Assembly (NCBI GenBank): GCA_036362985.1
Contig: JAYGXS010000009.1
Location: 16,250,766-16,314,765, forward strand
Direction: 5' to 3'
DNA: 64,000 nucleotides
Origin: Ligula intestinalis
Taxonomy: Eukaryota; Platyhelminthes; Cestoda; Diphyllobothriidea; Diphyllobothriidae
This document shows, in pieces, positions 13,818 to 24,271 of the stretch. A program made the translations under genes and the position numbers. A model generated the notes under the pieces. It worked only from the letters and a program-made list of their open reading frames with translations, did no database searches and was not told the origin of the DNA. Numbering within the stretch: the first letter of the stretch is position 1; each line of letters opens with the position of its first letter.

Positions 13818-14768
13818 ATGGAGATTGCTGAAAGTAGAACTCCACAGGAGATGCGAACTCGGCGAGAGCAAGCTTCGAATTCTGAACGGGGAGATCGTCC
13901 ATGTCCCGAGGTCACTCCTCTGGAGAAATCCGATAACACTAACAGCCTAGTCGGGATGGACAACAGTCCATCTCCATCAGCACCGACAGCTCCCTGCATG
14001 CAATCTCACGCAAGAGGCAACCACCTCCATAAAGTGGTGAATAAGTCTAAATTGAGCTTTCTTTACACTAATGCCCAAAGCCTTTCCTCAAAAATTGATG
14101 AACTCAAGGCAGTACTTTCGGAGCGGAAACCTGATGCAGTTGCCATAACGGAAACATGGCTAAAAACAGAAATCGCAGATTCGGAGATTTCGATTCCAGC
14201 ATACCAGCTTTTCTGCAAAGACCACCAAAACCGACAAGGAGGTGGGGTTGTCGTGTATGTCAGAACTTAAATCTCTGTTGTAGAAAGAGAACACACTTTA
14301 GCCCTGGAGTATGAGTCCGTCTGGTTTAAGATCAAGAAGGCGAATTCACAGAACCTTGAATTCCTGGCCGTTTACCGGCCACCAAACATTTTGAGTGGAG
14401 CCGACGACTCGCTCCTTGGTCTTGTGAAAGAATCTGCTAGCCACCAGGAGGTTTTAATCGTTAGTGACTTCAACGCCCCTGCAATTGAATGGAACAACCT
14501 GATAGTTGAGGCGGCGTGAACTTCCCTTAGTTCCAAATTAATGGATCTCACGCTAGACCTATCTCTAGTTCAGAACGTTAAGGGCATAACCAGATTTCGG
14601 GAAAACCAGCGGGCTACTTGTTTGGATCTCATTTTCACGAAAGATTCATCCTACATAGATGAAGTGTATTCAAGTGCTCCGCTCGGTAAGAGTTACCATA
14701 CGACGCTAATGTGGGATTACTCACTCCATACTCAACGGCTGAGGAAAACGGAGGACCAGCCAAACATA
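13818..14768 (+). pseudogene. LINE ORF2 endonuclease domain, broken
   Basis: The first 150 codons are open and carry a low-complexity N-terminus, then FLYTNAQSLSSKIDELK and VAITETWL. These are the opening motifs of an exonuclease/endonuclease/phosphatase-type nuclease that nicks target DNA. A TAA stops the frame at 14266-14268. The following nuclease motifs (LAVYRPPN, VSDFNAPAIEWNN, CLDLIFTKDSSYIDEV) follow in the other frames. The last conserved signature, normally GRSDH, reads GKSYH, so the active site is also altered. It cannot be functional. Confidence 0.8.
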
Positions 14769-15304
14769 TGAAAGGCAGATCTCAATTCAATGAAGAATGC
14801 ACTATCGTCCGTGAATTGGGACTGCCTACTCAAGGGGAAACCGGAGGATGATTTGAGATAACTCAAGAGGGTTGCATTAGATCGGCTTAAGCGCTTTTGT
14901 CCGGTCAAGGTACACAAGACGACTAGTCGTCCTGCCTGGTTGACGAGAGACCTTAACAAGCAACTGAAGAAGAAGAATAGGAAATGGAAGTTATTCAGGA
15001 AATCTGGGTCGCCAGTACACCTCGAGGAATTCCGACGTCAAAGAAATGCAGTAAAAAATCAATTCGCCAGGCCAGGAAAAACTATGAATCAAGAATCCTT
15101 CAACAGGCCGAAGAAAAGCCCAAAATGATATTCCGCTATATAACAGTAGATTAGAAAACAAGGATCCTGTCGCAGTACTTAAGAATGATGATGGCGGAGA
15201 AGTCGTTGAAAATGACGAGAAAGCCGAGTACTGTAGCCGGTTCTTTGCCTCAGTATTCCCTAGGGAAACCGAGCTTCATTTTGATAATGCCAACAGCGCT
15301 GTTG

Positions 15305-15389
15305 TAAACGCCGGTCCTGCCTTCCGGGGTTTTTGACGGCGCCAAAGATGTGCTTTACAAATAAACCTTATTATTATTATTATTATTCA
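15305..15389 (+). repeat. Short retroposed insertion with (TTA)n tail
   Basis: About 85 bp interrupt the linker between the endonuclease and RT of element A. They begin near GCCGGTCCTGCCTTCCGGGG and end in TACAAATAAACC followed by seven TTA/ATT units. The flanking LINE translation breaks at NSAVVNA and resumes near VERELQSIKEA. The A/T-rich microsatellite tail points to a retroposon. No long target duplication was found. Confidence 0.55.
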
Positions 15390-15420
15390 TTCTCTACTAT
15401 TTCCAACATCTGTAGTTGAG

Positions 15421-16620
15421 AGGGAGCTGCAGAGCATCAAAGAAGCAAAGTCATTCGGTCCAGACAATATACCATCCAAGTTCTTGAAAGAATTGGCAAG
15501 CGAACTCTCAGAGCCCCTAGCACATATCTTTCGTTCTTCATTTGAACTAGGAAAACTGCCATCTGAATGGAAAATGGCAAATATTTACCCGATATACAAG
15601 GGCGGAGCCCGAACGAAGGTCAACAATTACCGGCCCGTCAGCCTTACTTGCATTTGCTGTAAGGTGATGGAAACGATAATTAAGAAGACGATAGTGGAGT
15701 TCTTGGAGGAGAACAACCTAATGTCAGAGCTCCAACACAGCTTCAGAAAGAACCATTCTTGCCTTTCCAGCCTTCTACTCTCCACTGAGCAGTGGACTCG
15801 CGTACTAGATGAAGATGGTAAGGTTGACGTCATCTATACGGACTTCAAGAAGGCATTCGACAGCGTCCCACATAAGCGTCTAATGTATAAATTGTCAGAA
15901 ATTGGCATAAGAGGAAACCTGCTGGCATGGATCACAGATTTTCTCATAGGGCGATCGCAAACTGTATGCATCGGTGACTCAAAGTCAAACCCTACATCTG
16001 TTCTGAGTGGCGTCCCTCAAGGCTCTGTCTTAGGGCCACTGCTCTTCCTTATCTATATCAACGATTGTTTCAATGACCTAGGTTGCAGCGCTATCATGTT
16101 TGCCGACGAGGTCAAACTCTGAAGAGCCATCAGGTCTGACGCCGATAGGAAAGCGCTTCAAGAGAATCGCAATCGACTAAGCTGCTGGTCTGCTCGTAGG
16201 CTTTTAAACTTCAACATTAATAAGTGTGTGGTTTTAAGACTCCGTACTAGAAGGACTGATGAGGAGAACGATTCCTTCCAATACCTCCTTGATGGGCACC
16301 CGCTTTCAAATGTGAACGAACAAAAGGATCTCGGCGTTCTAATAATTTCCTCACTTAAACCATCTACTCAGTGTGTAAAGGCAGCTAAACGCGCGACACA
16401 GGTGCTGTTTGCGATTAGGCGGGGATTCATCAACATTGACAAGGAGCTCTTCAGGAAAACCTACGGAGCGTTTGTTCGGTCCCACTTGGAGTATGCTGTC
16501 CAGGCCTGGCGTCCGTGATTCAAGAAGGATTACCTGCACCTGGAACGAGTGCAGGCGAGGGCTACGAAGATGGTGAAGAATCTTGGTCATCTGCCTTATG
16601 AAGAATGACTGACCGAACTT
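15421..16620 (+). pseudogene. LINE reverse transcriptase, inactivated (element A)
   Basis: The readable RT blocks, in order, are KSFGPDNIPSKFLKEL, WKMANIYPIYKGG, NNYRPVSLTCICCKVME, DFKKAFDSVPHKRL, SGVPQGSVLGPLLFLIYIND and the catalytic box. The box reads IMFADEVKL instead of F-A-D-D, so a catalytic aspartate is replaced by glutamate. A TGA follows at once, at 16120-16122. The thumb and C-terminal region continues to about 16620 (KDLGVLI, FAIRRGFINIDKELFRKTYG, RSHLEYAVQAW). The 212-codon open part is probably just residual. Confidence 0.9.
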
Positions 16621-17109
16621 GATCTTTTCTCTCTCAATTATAGGCAACTCCGCGGGGACCTCATACAAACCTTCCGCATTGTTAGAGGCCGGGAGTGCGC
16701 CCAGAATTTGATGATTTCTTTGAATTGGCTTGGACTGGTCATCTGTGGGGTCATCCCTTTAAACTACAGAGAAAAACGGCCCATGTCAACGTTTAACAGA
16801 TTGCCCTCTCTCAGAGGGTCATCGGAGTCTGGAACGGACTACCTGAAGAGGTGGTCCACTCAGATACTGTTGATATTAATCAATACCAACTTGATTCTCA
16901 TTTGCTGAGAAACTGTGGCAGATATAGTGATCAAAGTGTCAGTAGCAGCACCTTGCAACTGGCTCACACTTATCGCTGATGGTAAGCCTACATTTGTACT
17001 ATGTACTATTGTTACGGTGGACATATTCTGTGATTCTTGGTTATGAATATGGAGCTCAAGGGCGAAAGCCTTTTTCCCTTAATAAAGTGACTTAAAGTGA
17101 CTTACCAAC

Positions 17110-17790
17110 ATGCATTCCGAAAAAGAGGCTCCTGCATGAAAAAATTGGTCCAATCTTTCCAGAGCTTGAACTGAGCCTATCAAGGTGTGTTAAGGCTACT
17201 GTCATTGAACCCTAACGGCTGCGATCTTCTAGACCCGGTTCATTAGGAGAAGAAAGATAAGTCGTGGGAAGGTCAAAGTAGTAGGAAGAATATATTCTTT
17301 ACAGAAAGCATAAGAGAAGAGGCCGTAGAGAAATGGACAGCCAGATGACCGCACAACTGCAAGCCAGCGGACGGCGTCTGAAGTCAAGTCTGATCGGCAA
17401 TCGTCACATGAGGGAATTTGCAGAGACGGTCTGTAATTGACTTTTACAGAGACCGGAAACAGCGAGCACTTCCAAAAGTTACTTGAGCTAGTCATGAAAA
17501 GCGTTCACAAGTGCACTTCGTGTTGAGCCAGTCACTACAAACCCGCGAGGACAAGCACGAGGTTTACACCGCATTCACTGACATTCAACAGGCATTGCTG
17601 CACAAACTAGAGCGAATAGGAATCAGAAGTAACTTCCTCAAATTGCTCGTCAAGTTCCCTGTGGATCGGCTCCAGGTCGTATGCACCGGCAAAGAGAAGT
17701 CACGTCCTGCCTCGATCGAGAGTGAGGTTCCCTTTAGTTCTGTTCTAGGGTCCAGCCTATTCCCAAAATACAGCTGATAAAATGTGAAGA
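17110..17790 (+). pseudogene. LINE reverse transcriptase fragment
   Basis: Directly after element A's tail, weak similarity resumes (HAFRKRGSCMKKLVQSFQS near 17112). It continues at 17511-17777 with LHKLERIGIRSNFLKLL, DRLQVVCTGKEKSRPASIES and FSSVLGSSLF, degenerate forms of the RT blocks of the CR1-like elements. The DFKKAFDSV and PQGSVLGP signatures are corrupted. It is an old fragment in the same orientation as element A. Confidence 0.65.
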
Positions 17791-18060
17791 TCAACATTTG
17801 AGTGGATGATTTAACACACATTTGAGGTTGTTTATATTTTTCAATGAGTTAACTGGAGGTGCAAAGTGCTGTTTGCTCGCAAAATATTTAAGAGTCAAAG
17901 ATGCTTCTTATATGCAACTTGCATGAAAGCCTGATCTTTTTCTTTTATGTTACAGGCAAATACACAGACATCTCCTCTGGGCGTTCGACATTGTGAAGAC
18001 ATTGGTTGCTGTCCAGCTTTTGGGGTTTTTCGAATTTGTGAAATTGGTGCTCCCCTAATA

Positions 18061-18190
18061 GCAAGTAGAATTCTACGGGAATTCTACGGGAATTCTACAA
18101 GTCTACAAAGTAGAATTCTACGGGAGTTCTACGTGGAACAAATTGTAGAATTCTACGGGACGTCTACATTAGGTCTACAATGTAGACCCT
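18061..18190. repeat. Subterminal repeat array of the CACTA-like element
   Basis: Five or more copies of TAGAATTCTACGGG-type units, and of GTCTACA-type units, occur in direct and inverted orientation within 130 bp of the left terminus. At the right end only the GTCTACA unit is seen, twice (20010-20026). Such arrays are the usual transposase-binding regions of CACTA elements; that role is inferred here. Confidence 0.65.
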
Positions 18191-18540
18191 CTATTTTCCG
18201 CCGGACAGGGAATACCTCCTTTATCACATTTTCCCCCCTTTTTTCGAAACGCCGTAATAGATGACTTTTTTGAAGACATTTGTTATAGGGAAGATGTATT
18301 ATTTGTAAAAAAACGTATAGAAAATGATATTGTACAAAAAAGTGGTTGATCATAGTTATTCATTAATCAGGGTTCTTTGCAAAATAGGGGGGGGGGGGAA
18401 ATGACGCAGCGCCTGCGAAGGAGTCGGGCCCATCGTCGTCGTTCGGGTCCTGATCATCTAAAAAAATAACAGTGACCAATAAGGCAAAATATATGATTGC
18501 TGGAATGAATACAGTACGTTAAAGTGTTTCATTAACTCAC

Positions 18541-18678
18541 CAAAAAATCTGGAGCGTTTTGGGAGCAAGTATTTACCCCTATTATGCCTTTTATAGGCCT
18601 TTTTAAATGCCTGAATGAAGGCTTTCTTTATTCCACCCCTGTCGCAATTGTTAGAAAGGCACCAGGCGGATGCCACTT
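18541..18678 (-). CDS. Candidate exon inside the CACTA-like element
   Basis: On the minus strand an acceptor (AACGCAG at 18679 upward) and a donor (GTGAGT at 18540 downward) bound 138 bp. The frame is open and reads VASAWCLSNNCDRGG and a basic stretch FKKAYKRHNRGKYLLPKRSR. It lies downstream of the transposase block and may be a remaining C-terminal exon after internal deletion. I do not recognise a domain, so this is tentative. Confidence 0.35.
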
Positions 18679-18748
18679 CTGCGTTAGGAAGCGTTGAATC
18701 AGAATAAAGTAATACTTACCTGTTACTAGGGTGTGGAGTTCTGATTTT

Positions 18749-19768
18749 TCAAAAGCCCTCTAACGGAAAACATGTAATCATTCCTATATGACATGATAGC
18801 AATGGTGATCTGCCAATACGATGGCAGTCATCCATTTGATCATAAAAATCTTTATCGCTTCTTTTATGTTCACTGACAATATCGTAAACCACCTTCCTCC
18901 ACGTGGGACGACGTATTCCCTTCACTTTGCACCGCTCGCACCCGTAATACGCATTAACATTTTTTATTTGCTTAATAAAAGCCCTAGCGGGAGCATCGCA
19001 AATAATAGCTCCCACTTTAACCTTGAACGTTTTGTCCAGTGCTTCAACATAAAGCCCTCTACTTGATAGGTAGGATAGTTCCCTTATCAACGGCTTACAA
19101 TACGCCTGCACGTCCGAAGGCTTGCCCTTTCCGCTATATACCCCCACAGGGAACACACTACCTACAAACGGTTCCATTACTCGGCCAAGAATTGGCCATA
19201 GATCACATCTCCTTTTCCTATATAAGGGTAGGCCATCCATGGATAAAAAAACAACAATTTCATTTCCATTTATATGCAATGATGGGTCACTTACCTGCTT
19301 CCTTAGACATTTCATAAGTCCGACATGAACATATTCCCCGCTACCCATTGCAGTGACGGGTGTACGCTTGCTAGATATTTCACGAAGTGTACGGCCGTCT
19401 GCAGGTAGCTGCGGGTGATATTGTCGGAGTATTTTTAGGAGTTTTGAAAGATGGATAGTCTTCGGGTCACATTCTGCGGCCCATAACTTCAGTTCTTCAA
19501 GGAGACTTGGCTTCTCGCAGGGTGGTTGCATACTTCGACCGTCTGCGGGAACTTCAAATGTTGGAAGGCTCCAACTACTTGATTCTCCTGTGCTGCTGTC
19601 CGATTGTCCATAAGTTGATGTGTTGCACGATTCGCTTGACGACCAATATTCATCCGAAGAAGATGTAGTCGACGGACGTTCGTCATCCTCCTCAACTTTC
19701 CGCAGCAACGCATTATAATCGCGTTGTGCTCGTCTCCAGACGGTATTTCTTGGTGTAGGTGTCGACAT
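18749..19768 (-). CDS. Tnp2-like transposase, N-terminal part (truncated)
   Basis: The 339-codon frame has a Ser/Glu-rich N-terminus (residues 1-80). A conserved block follows: LKILRQYHPQLPADGRTL, then GEYVHVGL, then a catalytic-like motif FLSMDGLPLYRKRRCDLWPI, then CDAPARAFIKQIKNVNAYYG and a CERC metal-binding-like pair. This arrangement is typical of a large animal family of CACTA-type DDE transposases. The frame stops after GMITCFPLEGF, where family members normally continue with the second half, so it is truncated, probably by internal deletion. A polypyrimidine-AG sits directly before the ATG, suggesting an upstream intron. Confidence 0.65.
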   Translation of the reverse strand: MSTPTPRNTVWRRAQRDYNALLRKVEEDDERPSTTSSSDEYWSSSESCNTSTYGQSDSSTGESSSWSLPTFEVPADGRSMQPPCEKPSLLEELKLWAAECDPKTIHLSKLLKILRQYHPQLPADGRTLREISSKRTPVTAMGSGEYVHVGLMKCLRKQVSDPSLHINGNEIVVFLSMDGLPLYRKRRCDLWPILGRVMEPFVGSVFPVGVYSGKGKPSDVQAYCKPLIRELSYLSSRGLYVEALDKTFKVKVGAIICDAPARAFIKQIKNVNAYYGCERCKVKGIRRPTWRKVVYDIVSEHKRSDKDFYDQMDDCHRIGRSPLLSCHIGMITCFPLEGF

Positions 19769-20259
19769 ACTACAAAAAAAGGCTGATTATTAGAATTTAC
19801 GCCACAAATAAAACCACCGCATTCAGAGCCCACTTACGCGTTCAATAGTGCACGTGCGATATGATAGAATGGCTTTCAAAGTTACCGCCATCGACAACAA
19901 TTCCAGTAGCCAATCAGATTGCACGCATTCACATTCACGAACACTGACCTATCATTGTGCATTACTTTTAGCCAATCACATGTGAGATATTGTGTGTGTA
20001 TAAGCTATCAGGTCTACAGGTCTACAAATTGCTATTAGGGTCATCATAATTTTAGTATTTTAAATACGTAAACATACTTGAAGCAGTTTTTCCCCGGTAC
20101 AAATTGAAAGCAGGAAAAAACAGCAGAATTCATTGAGTTCAACGAATTTCGTGACAGTTCATCAGCTGCTTTTTGTCGTTGCATGAGAAGGATAACGAGG
20201 ACACATACAGCAGTGGTGAATTTCACAGAATTGCTGGCAACAGCAAGGAACCTGAGTCA

Positions 20260-20566
20260 GTTTAAAATATTTATTTATTGTTTTTCACTGACTGTTCTCA
20301 GACTGACGTCTATTTTGATCATGACACTGCTGAAAACGCGAAGCAATGGAATCGCACACACTATGAAACAATTCCCTCGGTATTTGGGTGCATTCGTGCT
20401 CAATGACTTCCCTAAATGCAGCTACTGTCGCAATAGTAAAAATGCATTGGAAGAACAATACAATTATATTTGTAAATATTGTTTTAATTTTTGAAATAAT
20501 AAAATTATAATAAACACCAAGTTTACAAATATGTAAGATGTGTATACATTTTTGGGTCACCCTGTA
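20260..20566 (-). mobile_element. Internally deleted mariner/Tc1-type transposon remnant
   Basis: The right boundary (20549-20566) reads TTTTTGGGTCACCCTGTA, a typical mariner terminal repeat ending at a TA site. About 120 bp inside it, on the minus strand, the C-terminal end of a transposase is readable: FREVIEHECTQIPRELFHSV, then CDSIASRFQQC and a Gln/Asn-rich end at about 20287. The catalytic core is missing. The opposite terminal repeat was not found. Confidence 0.6.
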
Positions 20567-20660
20567 TATTTAAACTGCGCAGGCAAGGCTGAATGTTGGC
20601 AAGTTCTCCTTTCTGTCACAATGGTCAAACCGCGGAACGCCTTCACAAACTATGTTGCGA

Positions 20661-20845
20661 TCTTGTAGCGACCTTGTACTCTAAAAAATGCATGTTCCAC
20701 ATATCTGGCTTTCATGTGCGCCAGTGCGTGCACGCAGGACGTGTCAAGGTTGGGACTTGTCTGGCCTCACTAGCCAATCACATCTCAAGGCGAGGCCAGT
20801 GCACAAACCGCCGGAGACCCAGTAACCGCCGTAGATCTCTGGCCT
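20661..20845 (+). repeat. Direct repeat unit B1
   Basis: The unit contains GACCTTGTACTC, CTGGCTTTCATGTGCGCCAG, TGTCTGGCCTCACTAGCCAA and CTCAAGGCGAGGCCAG. The same blocks, in order, form unit B2 at 20856-21030. It has no coding signature that I recognise. Confidence 0.6.
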
Positions 20846-20855
20846 TACTGTTTGA

Positions 20856-21030
20856 GTGACCTTGTATTTACTAGCCATGCTTTGCTCAAATGCCCCTGCA
20901 AGTCTGGCTCTCGTGTGCACCAGCCAGTGCGCGCCTCACGTTGTGAAAACCTCTGTTCAAGGTGACGCCCTGTCTGGCCTCACTGGCCAACCACTTCTCA
21001 GGGCCAGGAGCTTACTGCGGAGAGTTGTGT
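20856..21030 (+). repeat. Direct repeat unit B2
   Basis: This is the second, diverged copy of B1, about 190 bp downstream: GACCTTGTATTTAC, CTGGCTCTCGTGTGCACCAG, TGTCTGGCCTCACTGGCCAA and CTCAGGGCCAGGAGC. The high GC relative to the flanks suggests an inserted repeat. Confidence 0.6.
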
Positions 21031-21124
21031 ACGCTCAGTCACTCCCAGAACCGACGATCTACTGTTCGGTTGTAGTTGTCCAGACCCGGTGATGTACTTG
21101 CCGGACTGCGCCTCTGGACTCAGG

Positions 21125-21500
21125 CCCATTCATGGCCGGACTGCACTTGTCTGTGAGTCCCTTACCCATTACTCATATTCTACTCCTTCTAAACTAATTA
21201 AATCATTCATAACACTCTGGCCTTTCACGCCTTATCATATCCATTACCTTATAAATTTTGGGATACGTTCAATCGCCTATTACTTGGCCTGACCACATCG
21301 CATCCCACAATATCTTTATCGCTGGAATTCTTTAAAAGAAAACTTAACGCATATCTTTTCAGAAGGGGTCCCGTTTGCACTCTTGCTACTCACCAAGTTT
21401 CTCTATGCACTTAAATTTTACGTTGCAAATAGGAGACTCGAGTGTCACTTTATTAAGGGAAGAAAGCTTTCGCACTTGTGGTTATGCATTTTTTCCCTCA
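21125..21500 (+). pseudogene. LINE ORF2 C-terminal remnant and 3' end
   Basis: One frame reads FWDTFNRLLLGLTTSHPTIS followed by LSLEFFKRKLNAYLFRRGP. This is the usual C-terminal end of a jockey/CR1-type ORF2, in which a Trp-Asn-x-Leu-Pro segment precedes a FKRKL helix. The same region of the LINE at the window end (TSKYAFIWNNLP) is of this type. There is no RT domain upstream, so it is a strongly 5'-truncated copy. Confidence 0.6.
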
Positions 21501-22960
21501 ATAAACCAAGTTGAAAACTATGAAGGGATTGAATTGTGGCCTGGCTTTGGGATACTTTTATTCAGTTTGCTGCCACAAACATACTCCGAGGTCTCACCAT
21601 CAATGATCCATCCGAAAGCTCACTGACAGTTCACGGGTTAGGTAGATTAGCACAACATATTTTTGACTAATGATTCAAATATTTTTCCCGATATTTCGAA
21701 AAGCCCAGCAGTTGGACTACCTGCTTCTATTCAACAAAATCGGTTTACCTTTTATAGTGCTCCTTCCACTTAAGTGTCATTGCCAGTTTACTAATGGATC
21801 GTGCTAATATATGAATTAGTATCGAAATTGCGTTCACTCAGGAGAGACGTAGGGGGTTGCAGCATCCGGTTCCAATCCTACGCCACGACCTGTTAAAATC
21901 ATTTTGAAAAGTGAAGCCCAGACACAGCTCAGGTTTCAGACAAAACCACTTCTAGGGCATCTGCGTTCCGACGATCTTAAGACGGATTACGAGGTGAATA
22001 AACGAATGAAATGAGGCCGTTCTAATAAAACCAGAAAAACGAAGGACCAAGAAAACTCAGTACGTGTAAGTGAGAAAGACAGGTCGTTTGAAAACCCTAT
22101 TTACAGGTTAATTTAGGCCAATATGCATATATTTCAAAGCTATAGGTGTACATTCTATCAGTTGTTAATGTCTACTGAATAAATAGCCAACAAGTGAACG
22201 TTCATCAAGTCTCAGTATAAATGCCACAGGCATTTGAGAAAGAAAACCTGAAGAAGATAATTTGTTCGAGCCCTCAACGAGCCGATGAGAAAAGACTTTG
22301 GTCCGAAATTCAAGTTTGGCATGATATTTCTCAATTTCGTGTTGGTGACCTCAGAGTTTTTTTACTCATTCAAAAAATCAACCATCTCAGGAACACAGTC
22401 TACTCCTCCAATTAGTTTGAAGCCCATGACCACATCTCCTCTCTATTGCCTATGAGAGAGACTTAACTGTTTCAGTTTTTTGTCAATCCTTGTATGGTAT
22501 GCATTCGAAGCCGCTGACTAGTTTGTCATATTTCGCTAAGCTTTCTCCAGCGGAGCGTTATCTAAATTCATACGGGTGCACCACGCCTAAGCGTAATATT
22601 TCATCAGCGGCTGGAAAAATTTTCCTAATACGTATCCAAACACTCCTTCGCCAAAATAGAGGAACGATCTCTTGACTAATAGACCCTTCTGCAATTTGGG
22701 TACAGTACTTTGGTGGCTTGAGCGTGGGCCTCCCGCACACTCCGAGATCCATGAGTTCCTTTGCTTCCTAGAATTGGTAACTTCAGATGAATAACTCATG
22801 TCCAAACCTTCTGTAACCCCATCGTATTCAAATGGTTTGGCACATGTTGCAATAAACGTTAATTAGTTACTCAGCACACCACACTTGCAAGCGATCCAAG
22901 TTATTTGAAAAAGGTATGCGCATGTTTCGAGCTTTCGGTTGAATTCCATATCAATCATTG
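21501..22960. other. Unassigned sequence
   Basis: No coding domain was recognised. Short open frames of 60-83 codons look random. A tRNA-like GGTTCCAATCCTACGCC occurs near 21869, but I could not build a cloverleaf. Confidence 0.5.
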
Positions 22961-22964
22961 ATTC

Positions 22965-23815
22965 GGACAGAACCACTGTTGTCGTTCCAGCCTACTACTC
23001 TCCAATGAGCAGTGGACTCGCGCACTTGATGAAGGTGGTAATGTTGACGTCATCTATATGGATTTCAAGAAGGCGTTCGATAGCGTCCCACATAAAGGTC
23101 TAATGTTTAAGTTATCGGAAATTGGAATAAGAGGACACCTGCTTGCATGAATCAAAGATATTCTCACAGGGCGATCGCAAACTGTGTGCATCGGTCACTC
23201 GAAGTCAACCCCCTCATCTGTTCTTTGTGGCGTCCCCAAAGACTGTCATAGAGCCAATGCTCTTTCTTATCTATACAACGACTGTGTCAACGACTTGGCT
23301 TGCAGCACCATCATGTATGCCGACGATGTCAAACTCTGGAGAGCCATCAGGTCTGATGCCGATAAGAAAGCACTTCAAGAGAGTCTCAATCGACTTAGCA
23401 TCTGGTCTTAAGACTCCGTACTAGAAGGACGAATGAGGAGGACGATTCCTTCCAATGCCTCCACGATGGGCACCCCATTTTAAATGTGGGCAAACATAAA
23501 GACTTTGGTGTTCTAAAAATTCTTCGCTTTAACCATCTTCACAGTTTATAAACACAGCTAAACGCGCGACACAGGTGCTATTTGCGATTAGGCGGGGATT
23601 CGTCAACATCGAGAGGGAGCTCTTCAGGAAAATCTACGGAGCGTATGTTCGGTCCCACTTGGAGTATGTCGTCCAGGCCTGGTGTCCGTGGTTCAAGAAG
23701 GATCACCTGCACCTGGAACGAGTGCAGGCGAGGGCTGCGAAGATGGTCAATAAAATTGGTCATCTGTCTTATGAGCCCGACTGGACACAACCTTAATTTC
23801 TGCTCTCAAACGTAG
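22965..23815 (+). pseudogene. CR1-like LINE reverse transcriptase fragment
   Basis: The fragment carries RT blocks closely similar to element A: MDFKKAFDSVPHK, SEIGIRGHLLA, GRSQTVCIGHSKS and a retained catalytic box MYADDVKLW at about 23316-23340. The thumb follows (FAIRRGFVNIERELFRKIYG, RSHLEYVVQAWCPW), ending near 23815. About 60 bp are missing after the RLSIWS motif, and stops and frameshifts occur. It is truncated at both ends but less decayed at the active site than element A. Confidence 0.85.
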
Positions 23816-23821
23816 ACTATT

Positions 23822-24200
23822 TGGATTCTGATACCATTTCGCCAGTACTGTTTTGGATATTATCGCTTCAATTGTATGTGCAAAAGTACTTTCTGCAACT
23901 CGTGAAATTTGTTATTGTGTCGTACTTCATCAGAAAACGGAATCAAATTGGAATTTTTTCTTCACGTCATCGAACTGGATTTGCAGCCTACAACCAAAGC
24001 AAGTGAAAACAGCCTGAAAAAACCACCAGTGACAAGATCAGCAGTTATTCAGGACCTCGAAGATCTACAAACGGCTGAGTCGTTCCTGAATATCTTGCAT
24101 ATTGTTTATACACATTTGAAAGTGCTTCTAAGTAATTAAGCGTATTGTCTACTCAGTCTGCTAGAAATATTTGCAATACTTTACACACCATCAGAAGATT
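23822..24200. other. Unassigned sequence before element B
   Basis: No recognised coding block. The stretch separates the RT fragment from the 5' region of the next CR1-like element. Confidence 0.5.
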
Positions 24201-24271
24201 TTTGTTATTTTGAATACCAGTCAACACACTACGTCATAGTCGCATTTTGAATTTAGTCGTTTCGTCTGCAA

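Larger units (their letters stand above)
13745..17105 (+). mobile_element. CR1-like LINE, 5'-truncated and inactivated (element A)
   Basis: The element runs from an apurinic-type endonuclease domain through a reverse transcriptase to a 3' end with the short repeat AAAGTGACTT repeated. Endonuclease motifs are readable at 14050-14700 (FLYTNAQSL, AITETWL, GGGVVVYV, VSDFNAP, CLDLIFT). The RT runs from about 15420 to 16600. ORF1 is absent, so it is 5'-truncated or rearranged. Stops occur at 14268, 14516, 14769 and 16120, with several frameshifts. A foreign insertion sits at 15305-15389. The related element at 24.2-28.35 kb is much better preserved. The clade name CR1 is an inference from motif style and the short-repeat tail. 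Confidence 0.85.
18053..20040 (-). mobile_element. CACTA-like DNA transposon, complete short copy
   Basis: Both ends carry the inverted repeat CCCTAATAGCAA: plus strand at 18053, reverse complement ending at 20040. They are flanked by TC on both sides (18051-18052 and 20041-20042), a 2-bp target duplication as expected for the CACTA/EnSpm superfamily. Clusters of short subterminal repeats lie just inside both ends. The interior codes, on the minus strand, for the N-terminal part of a Tnp2-like transposase. At 1988 bp it is shorter than typical autonomous elements, and the transposase lacks its C-terminal half, so it is probably an internally deleted derivative. The superfamily rests on motif style plus termini. 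Confidence 0.7.
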
